A DNA stretch of 64,000 nt from Planktotalea arctica (GTDB lineage: Bacteria; Pseudomonadota; Alphaproteobacteria; Rhodobacterales; Rhodobacteraceae), in the NCBI RefSeq assembly GCF_002105285.1, contig NZ_MUHR01000005.1:434001-498000 (forward strand), given 5' to 3'. A program made the translations under genes and the position numbers. Shown here in pieces: positions 45,259 to 53,584 of this stretch (positions within the stretch are counted from its first letter, which is position 1; the number at the start of each line of letters is the position of its first letter). The notes under the pieces are model-generated. The model was given only the letters and a program-made list of their open reading frames with translations. It ran no database searches and was not told the origin of the DNA.

Positions 45259-46785
45259 CTACCTGCTCTTGCGGCCAATCTCGGGGGGTATGTCGAGTTT
45301 GCCTTGATAGTTGCGACTCCAAACTACAGTCTGCTCCAACGGCATGGGTTTGGCGATGCCGAAGCCTTGCACGTAGCGGCATCCAAGCTGGGCAAGGATC
45401 GTATGCTCGCCCAATGTTTCAACACCCTCTGCCAGACAACTTAACCCGAGACGATCGGCCATCATCAAGATCGTGCCGACCATTTTTTGCTGCTCGCTAT
45501 CAAGATCGGCTTTGGCGACGAACGAGCGATCGATCTTCAAGCGACTGACTGGCAAGCGCCGCAGGGTCGAGATTGAAGCATGTCCTGTCCCGAAATCATC
45601 CAGATCGATTTGGCAGCCAAGACTGGCCAGCTTGGCGACGTTACGCACAATTATATCGTTGGCATCCCCTGCCACGACACTTTCCAACACTTCGACGCAC
45701 AAGCGGTGGGGCGCGATGTTGAAGCGATCCAAATCCCATGCGATTTTGTCGTAGATGCGGGGATTGGCAAGATCAGCTTCGGCAAAATTCACACCAACCG
45801 TGTCGATGTTCAATTCTGCTTCATCCCATTTCGACAGCGCACGCAGGCTTTGCGAGAGCATGAGTTCGGTAAGACGCTCCATCTGTCCCGCGCTTTCCAG
45901 AACGGGAAGAAAGGTCCCTGGCGGCAACCATGTACCATCCCTACTTTGCCATCGCGCGAGTGCCTCAAAGCCTGTGATCTGGCCCGTATCGGTTGAAGTC
46001 TGCGGTTGGAACCAGGCATGGAGAGATGTTTCTATCTCTCCGTCGAGCTTGGTCAGATTTGCTAGGGGCGGTTTTTTCAGATCTGTTTGGGGGGCATAGG
46101 CGCGAATAGCGTCGGGGCCGTTCAGGATAGCATCACTCAATGCAGCCTCGGCTTGCTCGATAAGCACTTTGGCACCTGTTTCTCTATGCAATGCGATGGT
46201 GAATCCGATGCAGCTTGAAAGATACAGGCGATCATTTCCTAGAAAGAGAGGTTCGTCGACGATTGTCTGCAATCTGCTGGCTTGCTGTATCGTCGCTTCC
46301 AAATCCAGATTGGGGCCGGGGTGAATTGCTATGATCCAACTCAGGCTATCGCGCTGGATGACGACGTCGGAACTGCGCAAGCCGCTCAGGTAACGCAGTT
46401 TCAACCGATCGGTGATTTCTGCGAGGTCAGGTCCGCTCAAACGTTTCAGCAGATCGCTGGCATCATCAATTGCGATCGCGAAAACGGCAAATTTCTCACC
46501 GGGCTTCGCAGCGTGAACAAGCGTTTCAATGCCGCTTTCGATTTTCTCCGGTCCGGGATTGACGGTGCCCCGCTCTTCTGTGAAATCGCTGCGATCTGTC
46601 TCGAAGCCGCCGAAGATTGCCCAAAGCAAGGGCAGGCCGAGCGCGCAGGCGATCAATCCGCCCTCCCCCACCAACCAATAGGCACCAAGGCATAGGGCGG
46701 GCAGAAACGCCAATAGCTGCGGCCCCCAAAACAAATCGCGAAGGCGTTCACCCGTACTTTTAATTCTGTCTTTTCTGCGTGGCAT
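45259..46785 (-). CDS. EAL-domain cyclic di-GMP phosphodiesterase with degenerate GGDEF domain
   Basis: A 508-residue signalling protein with two N-terminal membrane helices (about residues 23-60), a domain at the GGDEF position lacking a recognisable GGDEF motif, and a C-terminal EAL domain. EAL motif residues are present as GFEALARW, with further catalytic blocks VEVLESV, DLDDFGTGHAS and RLKIDRSFV, so hydrolysis of c-di-GMP is expected. The Met at 46785 follows a GGACGGA ribosome-binding sequence; the frame could extend 14 residues further. No partner is adjacent except yidC on the same strand. The 255-base gap to gshA carries a RutR-like palindrome. Confidence 0.85.
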   Translation of the reverse strand: MPRRKDRIKSTGERLRDLFWGPQLLAFLPALCLGAYWLVGEGGLIACALGLPLLWAIFGGFETDRSDFTEERGTVNPGPEKIESGIETLVHAAKPGEKFAVFAIAIDDASDLLKRLSGPDLAEITDRLKLRYLSGLRSSDVVIQRDSLSWIIAIHPGPNLDLEATIQQASRLQTIVDEPLFLGNDRLYLSSCIGFTIALHRETGAKVLIEQAEAALSDAILNGPDAIRAYAPQTDLKKPPLANLTKLDGEIETSLHAWFQPQTSTDTGQITGFEALARWQSRDGTWLPPGTFLPVLESAGQMERLTELMLSQSLRALSKWDEAELNIDTVGVNFAEADLANPRIYDKIAWDLDRFNIAPHRLCVEVLESVVAGDANDIIVRNVAKLASLGCQIDLDDFGTGHASISTLRRLPVSRLKIDRSFVAKADLDSEQQKMVGTILMMADRLGLSCLAEGVETLGEHTILAQLGCRYVQGFGIAKPMPLEQTVVWSRNYQGKLDIPPEIGRKSR

Positions 46786-46976
46786 TTTTCCGTCCCGACA
46801 AAGCTGTGGTTTTCCTACTGCGCGCAACTGTCATGCCAAGGTTCCCGTCAGAATTCGTTAAGAGTGTCCAGTTTTCCCTACCCAATTTAATGCAGATTTT
46901 AGTTATCCGAATTTCGGGCCTGCTTTCACAGCAAGAGTGTCGACATTTTTGTGCAAATTCGCACGGTCTCGCTGCA

Positions 46977-46992
46977 TTGACACCTTGGTCAA
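46977..46992. promoter_or_regulatory. RutR-like palindrome upstream of gshA
   Basis: TTGACACCTTGGTCAA has outer five-base arms TTGAC/GTCAA and matches the RutR consensus at 12 of 14 fixed positions, the right arm TGGTCAA being exact. It begins with TTGACA and could simply be a -35 hexamer; CCTTGG/CCAAGG nearby also makes a hairpin. It is 48 bases before the gshA ATG. Regulation by RutR is only a possibility. Confidence 0.35.
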
Positions 46993-47040
46993 ATCGCCCC
47001 AAGGCTGGAGACCAAGCGAAAATTTCGAAAGGCGCGTGCA

Positions 47041-48411
47041 ATGTCAATTCCCCAAACCGGTGGTGGCCCGATCGAGCGGCACGAGCAATTGGCAGAACAT
47101 CTGGCCGAGGGGTGCCGTCCCAAAGAAGACTGGCGCATCGGCACAGAGCACGAGAAATTCGGCTATCTGACGGACACCCATGCCCCGCTTCCGTTTGAAG
47201 GCGAACGCTCTATCGTTACTGTCTTGGAGGGGTTGCGCGATCGTCATGGCTGGGCCGAGGTGCGCGAGGGCGGGCACTTGATCGGGCTGGAGAAAGACGG
47301 CGCGAATGTCTCGCTTGAGCCAGGCGGCGCGCTCGAGCTTTCTGGCGCGCCCTTGGAAACCATCCACGAGACCTGCGACGAGGTGAACCAGCATTTGCGC
47401 GAAGTGCGCGAGATTTCGGATGAAATCGGTGTTGGTTTCATCGGCCTTGGTGCAGCGCCCGAGTGGAGCCATGAGGAAATGCCGCTCATGCCCAAGGGCC
47501 GCTATAAGCTTATGAACGACTACATGCAAAAGGTCGGCACGATGGGTACGTCGATGATGCGCCGCACCTGCACGGTACAGGTCAATCTTGATTTCGGCTC
47601 CGAAGCGGACATGGTGCAAAAAATGCGCGTGGCGCTTGCGCTACAGCCCGTCGCCACTGCGCTTTTCGCTAATTCGCCGTTCTTTGAGGGCAAGATCAAT
47701 GGCCACAAAAGCTGGCGTGCGCATATCTGGCAGAACCTTGATAACGCGCGCACGGGCATGTTGCCTTTCGTGTTCGAGGATGGTTTCGGCTTTGAGGCAT
47801 GGGTGCAATACGTACTCGATGTGCCGATGTATTTCGTCTACCGCGATGGCAAGTATATCAACGCGCTTGGCATGTCGTTTCGTGATTTTATGGTCGGCAA
47901 ATTGCCCGCATTGCCCGGCGAAACGCCTACTATGAGCGATTGGGCGGATCATCTGACGACTGTTTTCCCCGAAGCGCGCGTGAAGAAATTCATCGAAATG
48001 CGCGGTGCGGATGGCGGGCCTTGGCGCCGCCTTTGTGCGCTGCCTGCGTTCTGGGTTGGCCTCACCTATGATCAAACCTCTTTGGATGCGGCTTGGGATC
48101 TGGTCAAAGATTGGGACGCAGAAACGCGTGATGCTTTGCGCGTGGCCGCGTCGGTCGATGGTTTGCAGGGGCAGGTCGGTCCGATCAAAATGCATGAGCT
48201 TGCACGCGAAGTCGTTGCGATTTCCGAGGCCGGCCTCAAGGCGCGTGCGCGCCCTGGCGCGGGTGGCATGGTGCCGGACGAGACCCACTTCTTGAATGCG
48301 CTGAAAGAAAGCCTTGAGACGGGGCAGGTGCCTGCAGATGAATTGTTGGAGAAATATCACGGCGATTGGGGCGGTGATCTGAGAAAGATTTATGGCGAAT
48401 ATTCGTACTGA
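47041..48411 (+). CDS. gshA: Glutamate-cysteine ligase (plant-type GCS2)
   Basis: A 456-residue cytosolic ligase making gamma-glutamylcysteine, the first step of glutathione synthesis. It belongs to the type found in plants and alphaproteobacteria: RIGTEHEKFG near residue 38, then GLEKDGANVSLEPGGALELSG and the MMRRTCTVQVNLDF block. Length is normal. The gene is monocistronic, flanked by the EAL gene (opposite strand) and plsY (opposite strand), and a RutR-like palindrome lies upstream. Confidence 0.94.
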   Translation: MSIPQTGGGPIERHEQLAEHLAEGCRPKEDWRIGTEHEKFGYLTDTHAPLPFEGERSIVTVLEGLRDRHGWAEVREGGHLIGLEKDGANVSLEPGGALELSGAPLETIHETCDEVNQHLREVREISDEIGVGFIGLGAAPEWSHEEMPLMPKGRYKLMNDYMQKVGTMGTSMMRRTCTVQVNLDFGSEADMVQKMRVALALQPVATALFANSPFFEGKINGHKSWRAHIWQNLDNARTGMLPFVFEDGFGFEAWVQYVLDVPMYFVYRDGKYINALGMSFRDFMVGKLPALPGETPTMSDWADHLTTVFPEARVKKFIEMRGADGGPWRRLCALPAFWVGLTYDQTSLDAAWDLVKDWDAETRDALRVAASVDGLQGQVGPIKMHELAREVVAISEAGLKARARPGAGGMVPDETHFLNALKESLETGQVPADELLEKYHGDWGGDLRKIYGEYSY

Positions 48412-48444
48412 ACTGTATACATCTGCGCCACTTGATGGCGCGGG

Positions 48445-48479
48445 TGCCTCCGGCGGGAGTTTAAAGAGCAAGATGAAGC
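48445..48479 (+). repeat. Intergenic repeat element, copy D
   Basis: TGCCTCCGGCGGGAG followed by TTTAAAGAGCAAGATGAAG, with the same layout as copies A to C but a variant middle. It lies in the 74-base gap between the converging gshA and plsY genes, where a GC-rich hairpin and short T-stretch could also serve as a weak terminator for gshA. Confidence 0.65.
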
Positions 48480-48485
48480 TGAGGG

Positions 48486-49088
48486 TTACTTGCCGATTTT
48501 AGGCTCTGTTCCAGCGCGCAGGCGGGTGATATTGGTGCGGTGGCGCCAGAAGATGAGCACGGTAAGCGTCACACCCATGACAAACCCCTCAGGATAATCG
48601 AGCACTGTCATCCAGAACGTCGACGTTCCCGCTGCGGCCAAAGCTGCGAGGGAAGAAATCCGCTTGAGTGCTGCAAATGCTAACCAGGTTGCACAACAGG
48701 CTGCGCCAACTGGAAGCGAAAGGGCAAGCAGCAGGCCAAGGAACGTCGCGACGCCCTTGCCGCCGTTGAACTTTAACCAGATGGGGTAGCAATGACCGAT
48801 CAAGGCCATTAGCCCTGCGATTTGTGCTGCGTCCTCACCCGCTACTGCGCGTGCGATCAGCGCAGCGACGGCGCCTTTGGCACCATCAAGGACTAAGGTC
48901 GCAAGAGCCGCAGGTTTGGAGCCGGTGCGCATCACGTTGGTTGCACCGATATTGCCTGATCCGATCTCGCGCAGATTGCCAAGGCCCATTGCGTTTGAGA
49001 TCAGAACACCAAACGGGATGGAGCCGAATAGATAGCCCAGAGCGGCCCAGATCAGCAGCGCCACGGCGCCAGTTTCTATGATCGGCAT
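48486..49088 (-). CDS. plsY: Acyl-phosphate glycerol-3-phosphate acyltransferase PlsY
   Basis: A 200-residue membrane acyltransferase that uses acyl phosphate to make lysophosphatidic acid, opening phospholipid synthesis. Its three motifs are visible: LFGSIPFGVLIS, GSGNIGATNVMRTGSK and FNGGKGVATFLG. Five helices are predicted from hydrophobicity. It follows the pyrX-like gene by 18 bases, in the pyrB operon. Confidence 0.95.
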   Translation of the reverse strand: MPIIETGAVALLIWAALGYLFGSIPFGVLISNAMGLGNLREIGSGNIGATNVMRTGSKPAALATLVLDGAKGAVAALIARAVAGEDAAQIAGLMALIGHCYPIWLKFNGGKGVATFLGLLLALSLPVGAACCATWLAFAALKRISSLAALAAAGTSTFWMTVLDYPEGFVMGVTLTVLIFWRHRTNITRLRAGTEPKIGK

Positions 49089-49106
49089 TTTGATCTCTCC
49101 AAGGAC

Positions 49107-50363
49107 TTAACGTGAAAACACCTGGCGACCCGCCACGTAGGTCGCATCTACTCTACCCTGCATCCGGGCGCCGTCAAACGGTGTGTTCTTGGATTTGCTA
49201 TGCAGCTTGAAGCGGTCCAGCACGAAAGGAGTGTCTGGATCGAAGAGAACCAGATCGGCTGGGGCACCGATACTGAGGCGGCCCGCAGGCAGGCCGAGGC
49301 GTTTGGCGGGGGCCAAGCTAAGGGCGCGCCAAAGCGTTGGCAGATCGAGATAGCCGTTGTGCACAAGGCGCATCGCGGCAGGAAGCAGCGTCTCCATGGC
49401 GACGGCGCCGGAGGCAGCTTCCTCGAAGGGCAGGCGTTTGCTTTCTTCGTCTTGTGGCGTGTGCATGGAGGAAATCAGATCGATGGTGCCATTGGCTAGG
49501 GCGTCGATCACGGCGAGGCGGTCGTCCTCACTACGCAGCGGCGGCTTGACCTTGAAGAAGGTACGGTAGTCGGCGACGTCAAGCTCGTTCAGCGTGAGGT
49601 GGTGGATCGACACGCCCGCGGTGATATCGAGACCATTCGCCTTGGCACGCTCCAGCGCAGGCAGTGCGCGGGCGGTGGTGATTTGATCGACGTGGTAGCG
49701 CACACCGGTCATTTCGATCAGCGCGATATCGCGATCGAGGCCCATACGTTCGGCCATGGGCGAGACGCCTGGCAGACCGCGCAGGGAGGCAAATTTACCG
49801 GAGGTGACGGCGGCTCCGCTGCTGAGGGTCGGCTCTTGAACGTGGGCGATCACCAATGCGTTGAGCGAGCGTGCGTAGGTGAGCGCGCGGCTGTAGACCT
49901 TGGTGTCGCGCACCACATGATCGCAATCGGTGAAAGCGACGGCGCCTGCGTCTTGCAAGAAGCCGATCTCGGTCATTTCGCGCCCCTCGCGTCCCTTGGT
50001 GAGCGCGGCCATCACGAGTACGTTCACCGGTGCCACCTCATTGGCGCGGCGGCGCACGAATTCCAGCACTTCGGGGCTGTCGATAGCGGGTGTTGTGTCA
50101 GGGCGGGTGACCATCGTTGTCACGCCCCCCGCTGCCGCAGCGAGGCCCGCAGAGCGATAGCTTTCCTTGTGCCGCTCGCCCGGCTCGCAAACTTTGACGC
50201 CAATGTCGATGATGCCGGGGGCGAGGCATTTACCACCGCAGTTGATCATCTCGCGCGCAGGACCGTTTTCGACGATATGCCCATCGGCTACAGTCAAGCT
50301 GCCGATTTCCTGCGTCCCCGTTTCGGGATCGATCAGGCGGGCGTTGGTAAAGCAAATGCTCAT
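49107..50363 (-). CDS. Dihydroorotase-like protein lacking metal ligands (PyrX type)
   Basis: A 418-residue member of the dihydroorotase family whose active site is degraded. Canonical D-x-H-x-H-x-R-x-P is DIGVKVCEP at residues 53-61, so both metal histidines and the substrate Arg are lost; the later HVS histidine is Gln227; the catalytic Asp of TDHAPH is Met300. The overall fold and the MVTRPDTTP block are kept. In Pseudomonas a non-catalytic dihydroorotase forms an essential scaffold for aspartate transcarbamoylase; position in the pyrB operon suggests the same here. A functional dihydroorotase must lie elsewhere. Confidence 0.9.
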   Translation of the reverse strand: MSICFTNARLIDPETGTQEIGSLTVADGHIVENGPAREMINCGGKCLAPGIIDIGVKVCEPGERHKESYRSAGLAAAAGGVTTMVTRPDTTPAIDSPEVLEFVRRRANEVAPVNVLVMAALTKGREGREMTEIGFLQDAGAVAFTDCDHVVRDTKVYSRALTYARSLNALVIAHVQEPTLSSGAAVTSGKFASLRGLPGVSPMAERMGLDRDIALIEMTGVRYHVDQITTARALPALERAKANGLDITAGVSIHHLTLNELDVADYRTFFKVKPPLRSEDDRLAVIDALANGTIDLISSMHTPQDEESKRLPFEEAASGAVAMETLLPAAMRLVHNGYLDLPTLWRALSLAPAKRLGLPAGRLSIGAPADLVLFDPDTPFVLDRFKLHSKSKNTPFDGARMQGRVDATYVAGRQVFSR

Positions 50364-50488
50364 GGCGTGTCTTTCTGAATTTGGCGCATCAGTTTGAAGA
50401 CGGAGTGTCCCTCCTCGATCCGGGCAAAACCGATGCGCTTGCCCTGCTCCAGCAGATCATCCCGGCCGGTTGGCACTGCACCGCTCAT
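50360..50488 (-). CDS. Small 42-aa ORF between pyrB and pyrX
   Basis: A 42-codon ORF beginning MSGAVPTGRDDLLEQGKR and ending QIQKDTP. Its stop overlaps the pyrX ATG (ATGA), and its ATG is one base after the stop of the 32-residue ORF upstream. It is soluble, charged and lacks any motif I recognise. No strong Shine-Dalgarno is seen, so translation would depend on coupling. It may be a real microprotein or a leader that couples ribosomes into pyrX. Confidence 0.5.
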   Translation of the reverse strand: MSGAVPTGRDDLLEQGKRIGFARIEEGHSVFKLMRQIQKDTP

Positions 50489-50489
50489 G

Positions 50490-50588
50490 TCACGCGACCC
50501 AGACCATCATCGTGACCAGTGCGGCCAAAAGGATCAGCACGATCATTGCGATACGGCCGGACATTTTGGGGTCTTTTGGCTCTTGCAT
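50490..50588 (-). CDS. Small single-helix membrane protein (32 aa)
   Basis: A 32-codon ORF with an AAAGGAA ribosome-binding site ten bases before its ATG. After a charged N-terminus (MQEPKDPKMSGR) the remainder is one hydrophobic helix (IAMIVLILLAALVTMMVWVA), so it would be an inner-membrane microprotein. It starts 12 bases after the stop of the 173-residue gene, which also ends in a membrane helix. Conservation has not been tested; function unknown. Confidence 0.62.
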   Translation of the reverse strand: MQEPKDPKMSGRIAMIVLILLAALVTMMVWVA

Positions 50589-50600
50589 GGGGCGTTTCCT

Positions 50601-51122
50601 TTAGGGTGTGATACGAATGAACATGGAAATCGTGATCAAAACGATCAGCGCGAAAGCGCCGAGGATCCAAAGCAGGACTTTGTTGTTGGAGGGGCGTGGC
50701 GGCGGGGCTTTGCCGGTGATATGGCCCTGCGCCGATGCGGTTTTGATCGGGGTTGAAGCGGTATCGAGCGGCACCTCGCCAAAACTGGCGATCCAGCGCA
50801 GCGGTTCTTGCGGGGCGAGCGTCGTGGCTTTGCCATTGAAGGCCGCAGAGCGGATCACAGCGACATCGCCTTTCAGCAGCGCAAGCTGCACGCGCATTGC
50901 CGCGACCTCCTGTGCGGGTATGCCCATTCCCAAGGTAAGATAGCCCTCGAGGCCTAGCTCGTCGAGATCGTCGATCGTGATGATATCAGCGTGTTTTTCA
51001 TTAATCGCATCGACGCCAAGGGCTTTTGCCAAACCCGCATGATCAAAGGCCTGTGCCGTTTCAATTGTGAAAAGGCGCACGATGCCGTGTTCGGTTGCGG
51101 AAATATTCATTTTATCGCTCAT
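50601..51122 (-). CDS. Conserved-looking hypothetical protein with C-terminal membrane anchor
   Basis: A 173-residue protein of unknown function. The first 115 residues form a soluble domain of alternating helices and strands with a [13 protein letters not shown] segment; then comes a short Pro-rich linker and a single C-terminal helix (about residues 149-170). Its ATG overlaps the pyrB stop (51119-51122), so it is translationally coupled. A tail-anchored cytosolic domain is implied. It may tie the aspartate transcarbamoylase and PyrX assembly to the membrane, but this is speculation. Confidence 0.75.
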   Translation of the reverse strand: MSDKMNISATEHGIVRLFTIETAQAFDHAGLAKALGVDAINEKHADIITIDDLDELGLEGYLTLGMGIPAQEVAAMRVQLALLKGDVAVIRSAAFNGKATTLAPQEPLRWIASFGEVPLDTASTPIKTASAQGHITGKAPPPRPSNNKVLLWILGAFALIVLITISMFIRITP

Positions 51123-52069
51123 ACCATCACTCCTGCGGTCTTGGCGCGTCGCCCCTGCGCCAGAAGGTCCATTGCGGCCATGCGCACGGCGACGCCCATT
51201 TCGACCTGTTCCTGAATGACTGAACGATTGATATCATCGGCAATTTCACCGTCGATTTCCACGCCGCGGTTCATTGGGCCGGGGTGCATGACGATGGCGT
51301 CGGGCTTGGCGTAGCTTAGCTTGTCAGCATCAAGGCCGTAGCGGTGATAATACTCGCGCTCGGAGGGGATGAACCCTCCGTCCATGCGTTCTTTTTGAAG
51401 GCGTAGCATCATCACGACATCCACGTCTTTCAGACCCTCGCGCATGTCCTCGAAGACTTCGCAGCCGAATTCGCTGATCTGTGCGGGCATCAGGGTTGGC
51501 GGGCCGATCAAACGGACACGGTTCTCCATTTTGCCCAGCAACATGATATTGGAGCGCGCAACGCGGCTGTGGGCGATATCGCCGCAAATCGCGATGGAGA
51601 GACGATGCAGTCGCCCTTTGGCACGCCGGATCGTTAGCGCATCAAGCAGGGCCTGCGTCGGGTGTTCATGCCGCCCGTCGCCTGCGTTCAAAACGGCGCA
51701 GTTCACCTTTTGCGCCAATAGATCGACCGCGCCGGAATGGGGATGACGCACGACCAGCAAGTCGGGGTGCATCGCGTTAAGCGTCATCGCGGTGTCGATC
51801 AGGGTCTCGCCCTTTTTGATTGAACTGGCCTGCATCGCCATATTCATCACATCCGCGCCAAGGCGCTTTCCCGCGAGCTCGAAGCTCGCCTGCGTGCGGG
51901 TCGAGTTTTCAAAGAACATATTGACCTGCGTCAGGCCCCTGAGTGCGTCGGAATGTTTGTGCGGCTGTCGGTTCAGATCGACGTAGTGATCTGCCAGATC
52001 GAGCAACGTCGTAATCTCTGACGGGTGTAAATGCTCGATCCCGAGCAGGTGAGCTTGGGTGAAAGTCAT
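51119..52069 (-). CDS. pyrB: Aspartate carbamoyltransferase catalytic subunit
   Basis: A 316-residue enzyme joining carbamoyl phosphate and aspartate in pyrimidine synthesis. The carbamoyl-phosphate loop is [13 protein letters not shown] and the second block is [12 protein letters not shown], followed by HPTQALLD. I start it at MTFTQAHL (52069), which matches the family length; a frame extension to 52123 is rejected. First gene of the operon that continues to the small ORFs, pyrX and plsY. No pyrI regulatory subunit is present. Confidence 0.95.
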   Translation of the reverse strand: MTFTQAHLLGIEHLHPSEITTLLDLADHYVDLNRQPHKHSDALRGLTQVNMFFENSTRTQASFELAGKRLGADVMNMAMQASSIKKGETLIDTAMTLNAMHPDLLVVRHPHSGAVDLLAQKVNCAVLNAGDGRHEHPTQALLDALTIRRAKGRLHRLSIAICGDIAHSRVARSNIMLLGKMENRVRLIGPPTLMPAQISEFGCEVFEDMREGLKDVDVVMMLRLQKERMDGGFIPSEREYYHRYGLDADKLSYAKPDAIVMHPGPMNRGVEIDGEIADDINRSVIQEQVEMGVAVRMAAMDLLAQGRRAKTAGVMV

Positions 52070-52167
52070 GACGGGCCCCGCTTTGGTTCGCGGCGTTATA
52101 GGCGCGCGTGGCAGCTTGGGCAAGATGGGGCGTTTCCTATCTGTGCTGGGGGGAATAGGTTGGGAGT

Positions 52168-52953
52168 ATGGAATCGCAACTGGATTATCATACGGCCAAG
52201 GCGCTGCTGGAATGGCAGGTGGAATTCGGTGTGACCGAGACCATCAGCGACGTGCCTGTGAACCGCTTTGAAGTGGCACCGGAGCCAAAGGCAAAACCGG
52301 TGCTCGTGGCTGCGGCGCAAGCACGCGCTGCGCCTGTTCGCCCCATGCACCCTGCGCCTGTTGAGGTCGATGGAACCGTCTTGGCGCGCGCGGCATCTGC
52401 TGGCGCACATGATATTGCGGCTTTGAAAGTGGCGATGGCGGGTTTTGAGGCTTGCGAGTTGAAGCGCGGCGCGCGCAATCTGGTCTTTGCTGACGGCACG
52501 CCGGGCGCGCGCGTGATGGTGATCGGCGAAGCGCCCGGGCGCGAGGAGGACCGCGACGGGCTGCCCTTTGTTGGTGCTGCTGGGCAGTTGCTGGACAAGA
52601 TGCTCGGTGCGATTGATCTGAGCCGCACCGAAAATGCCTATCTCACCAATGTACTGCCGTGGCGTCCGCCGCAAAATCGTGAGGCGACGCCGGAAGAAAT
52701 CGCGATGCTGTTACCTTTTCTTGAGCGCCACGTCACACTAGCCAAGCCCGATTTTCTGGTTCTGATGGGCAATGTTGCCTGTCAGGCGGTGCTGGGCAAG
52801 CGCGGCATCACGCGCCTGCGCGGTGAGTGGGACGAGGCGATGGGTCTGCCTGTGCTGCCCATGTTCCACCCCGCCTATTTGCTGCGCAACCCCGAGAAAA
52901 AGCGCGAGGCCTGGGCGGATTTGCTAAGCTTGAAAGTCCGCCTTCGTGATTGA
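52168..52953 (+). CDS. Uracil-DNA glycosylase family 4-like protein without Fe-S cysteines
   Basis: A 261-residue member of the UDG superfamily. The N-terminal 80 residues are a variable linker; the catalytic domain has motif A ([20 protein letters not shown], residues 120-139) and the later HPAYLLRNP. The four cluster cysteines of families 4 and 5 are reduced to one: Cys96 is kept, but Phe93, Trp165 and Leu181 stand at the other positions. It resembles the cluster-less alphaproteobacterial type, whose activity needs testing. Its end overlaps the LysE gene by eight bases. Confidence 0.85.
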   Translation: MESQLDYHTAKALLEWQVEFGVTETISDVPVNRFEVAPEPKAKPVLVAAAQARAAPVRPMHPAPVEVDGTVLARAASAGAHDIAALKVAMAGFEACELKRGARNLVFADGTPGARVMVIGEAPGREEDRDGLPFVGAAGQLLDKMLGAIDLSRTENAYLTNVLPWRPPQNREATPEEIAMLLPFLERHVTLAKPDFLVLMGNVACQAVLGKRGITRLRGEWDEAMGLPVLPMFHPAYLLRNPEKKREAWADLLSLKVRLRD

Positions 52954-53584
52954 TCCCCTTATTCTTTTGGCCTTCGTGCCAGCCGCCTTGCTGCTGAACC
53001 TGACTCCGGGACCGGACATGATGTTCTGCCTCGGGCAGGGTTTGCGATCGGGGCCCGGCGCGGCGGTTGCCGCCAGTGCGGGCGTGTCGATGGGCGGGCT
53101 GGTTCACGTTTTGCTTGCTGGGCTGGGACTCAGCACCGCGATCGCGGCGCTGCCTCACACGCTTGATATCATTCGTTGGATTGGTGTCGCCTATCTGCTC
53201 TGGCTTGCCTGGAACAGTTGGGGCGCGCGCACCTCGCTTAAGGGGGCTGCCAAGGCCAAACCTCTCAGCGCGCCGCGTGCATTCTGGCAAGGCTTCATCG
53301 TTAACCTGACCAATCCCAAATTCATCTTCTTCGTGCTCGCCTTCTTGCCGCAATTCGTTGATGCAGATCGCGGCGCGGTTTTGGGGCAGTTCCTCACGCT
53401 CGGCCTTGTCATTGGCGTTGGCGGTTTCTTCATCAATGGCGCAATTGGCGTGATGTCCGGCACTGCCATTCAAAAATTCGGGCAAGGTGGCCGTGCGGGG
53501 CTGCTGTTGTCGCGCATGAGCGCGCTGATCTTCATCGGGTTGGCGCTTCGTCTGGTTTGGTTTGAAAAAGGATCGCTGCAATGA
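52946..53584 (+). CDS. LysE family amino-acid exporter
   Basis: A 212-residue inner-membrane protein with about six helices, belonging to the LysE/RhtB exporters. The N-terminal NLTPGPDMMFCLGQGLRSGP motif is diagnostic. The start is a GTG at 52946 overlapping the UDG gene, and its stop overlaps the moaB ATG by four bases. Export of an amino acid or analogue is expected; the substrate is unknown. Confidence 0.88.
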   Translation: MIDPLILLAFVPAALLLNLTPGPDMMFCLGQGLRSGPGAAVAASAGVSMGGLVHVLLAGLGLSTAIAALPHTLDIIRWIGVAYLLWLAWNSWGARTSLKGAAKAKPLSAPRAFWQGFIVNLTNPKFIFFVLAFLPQFVDADRGAVLGQFLTLGLVIGVGGFFINGAIGVMSGTAIQKFGQGGRAGLLLSRMSALIFIGLALRLVWFEKGSLQ

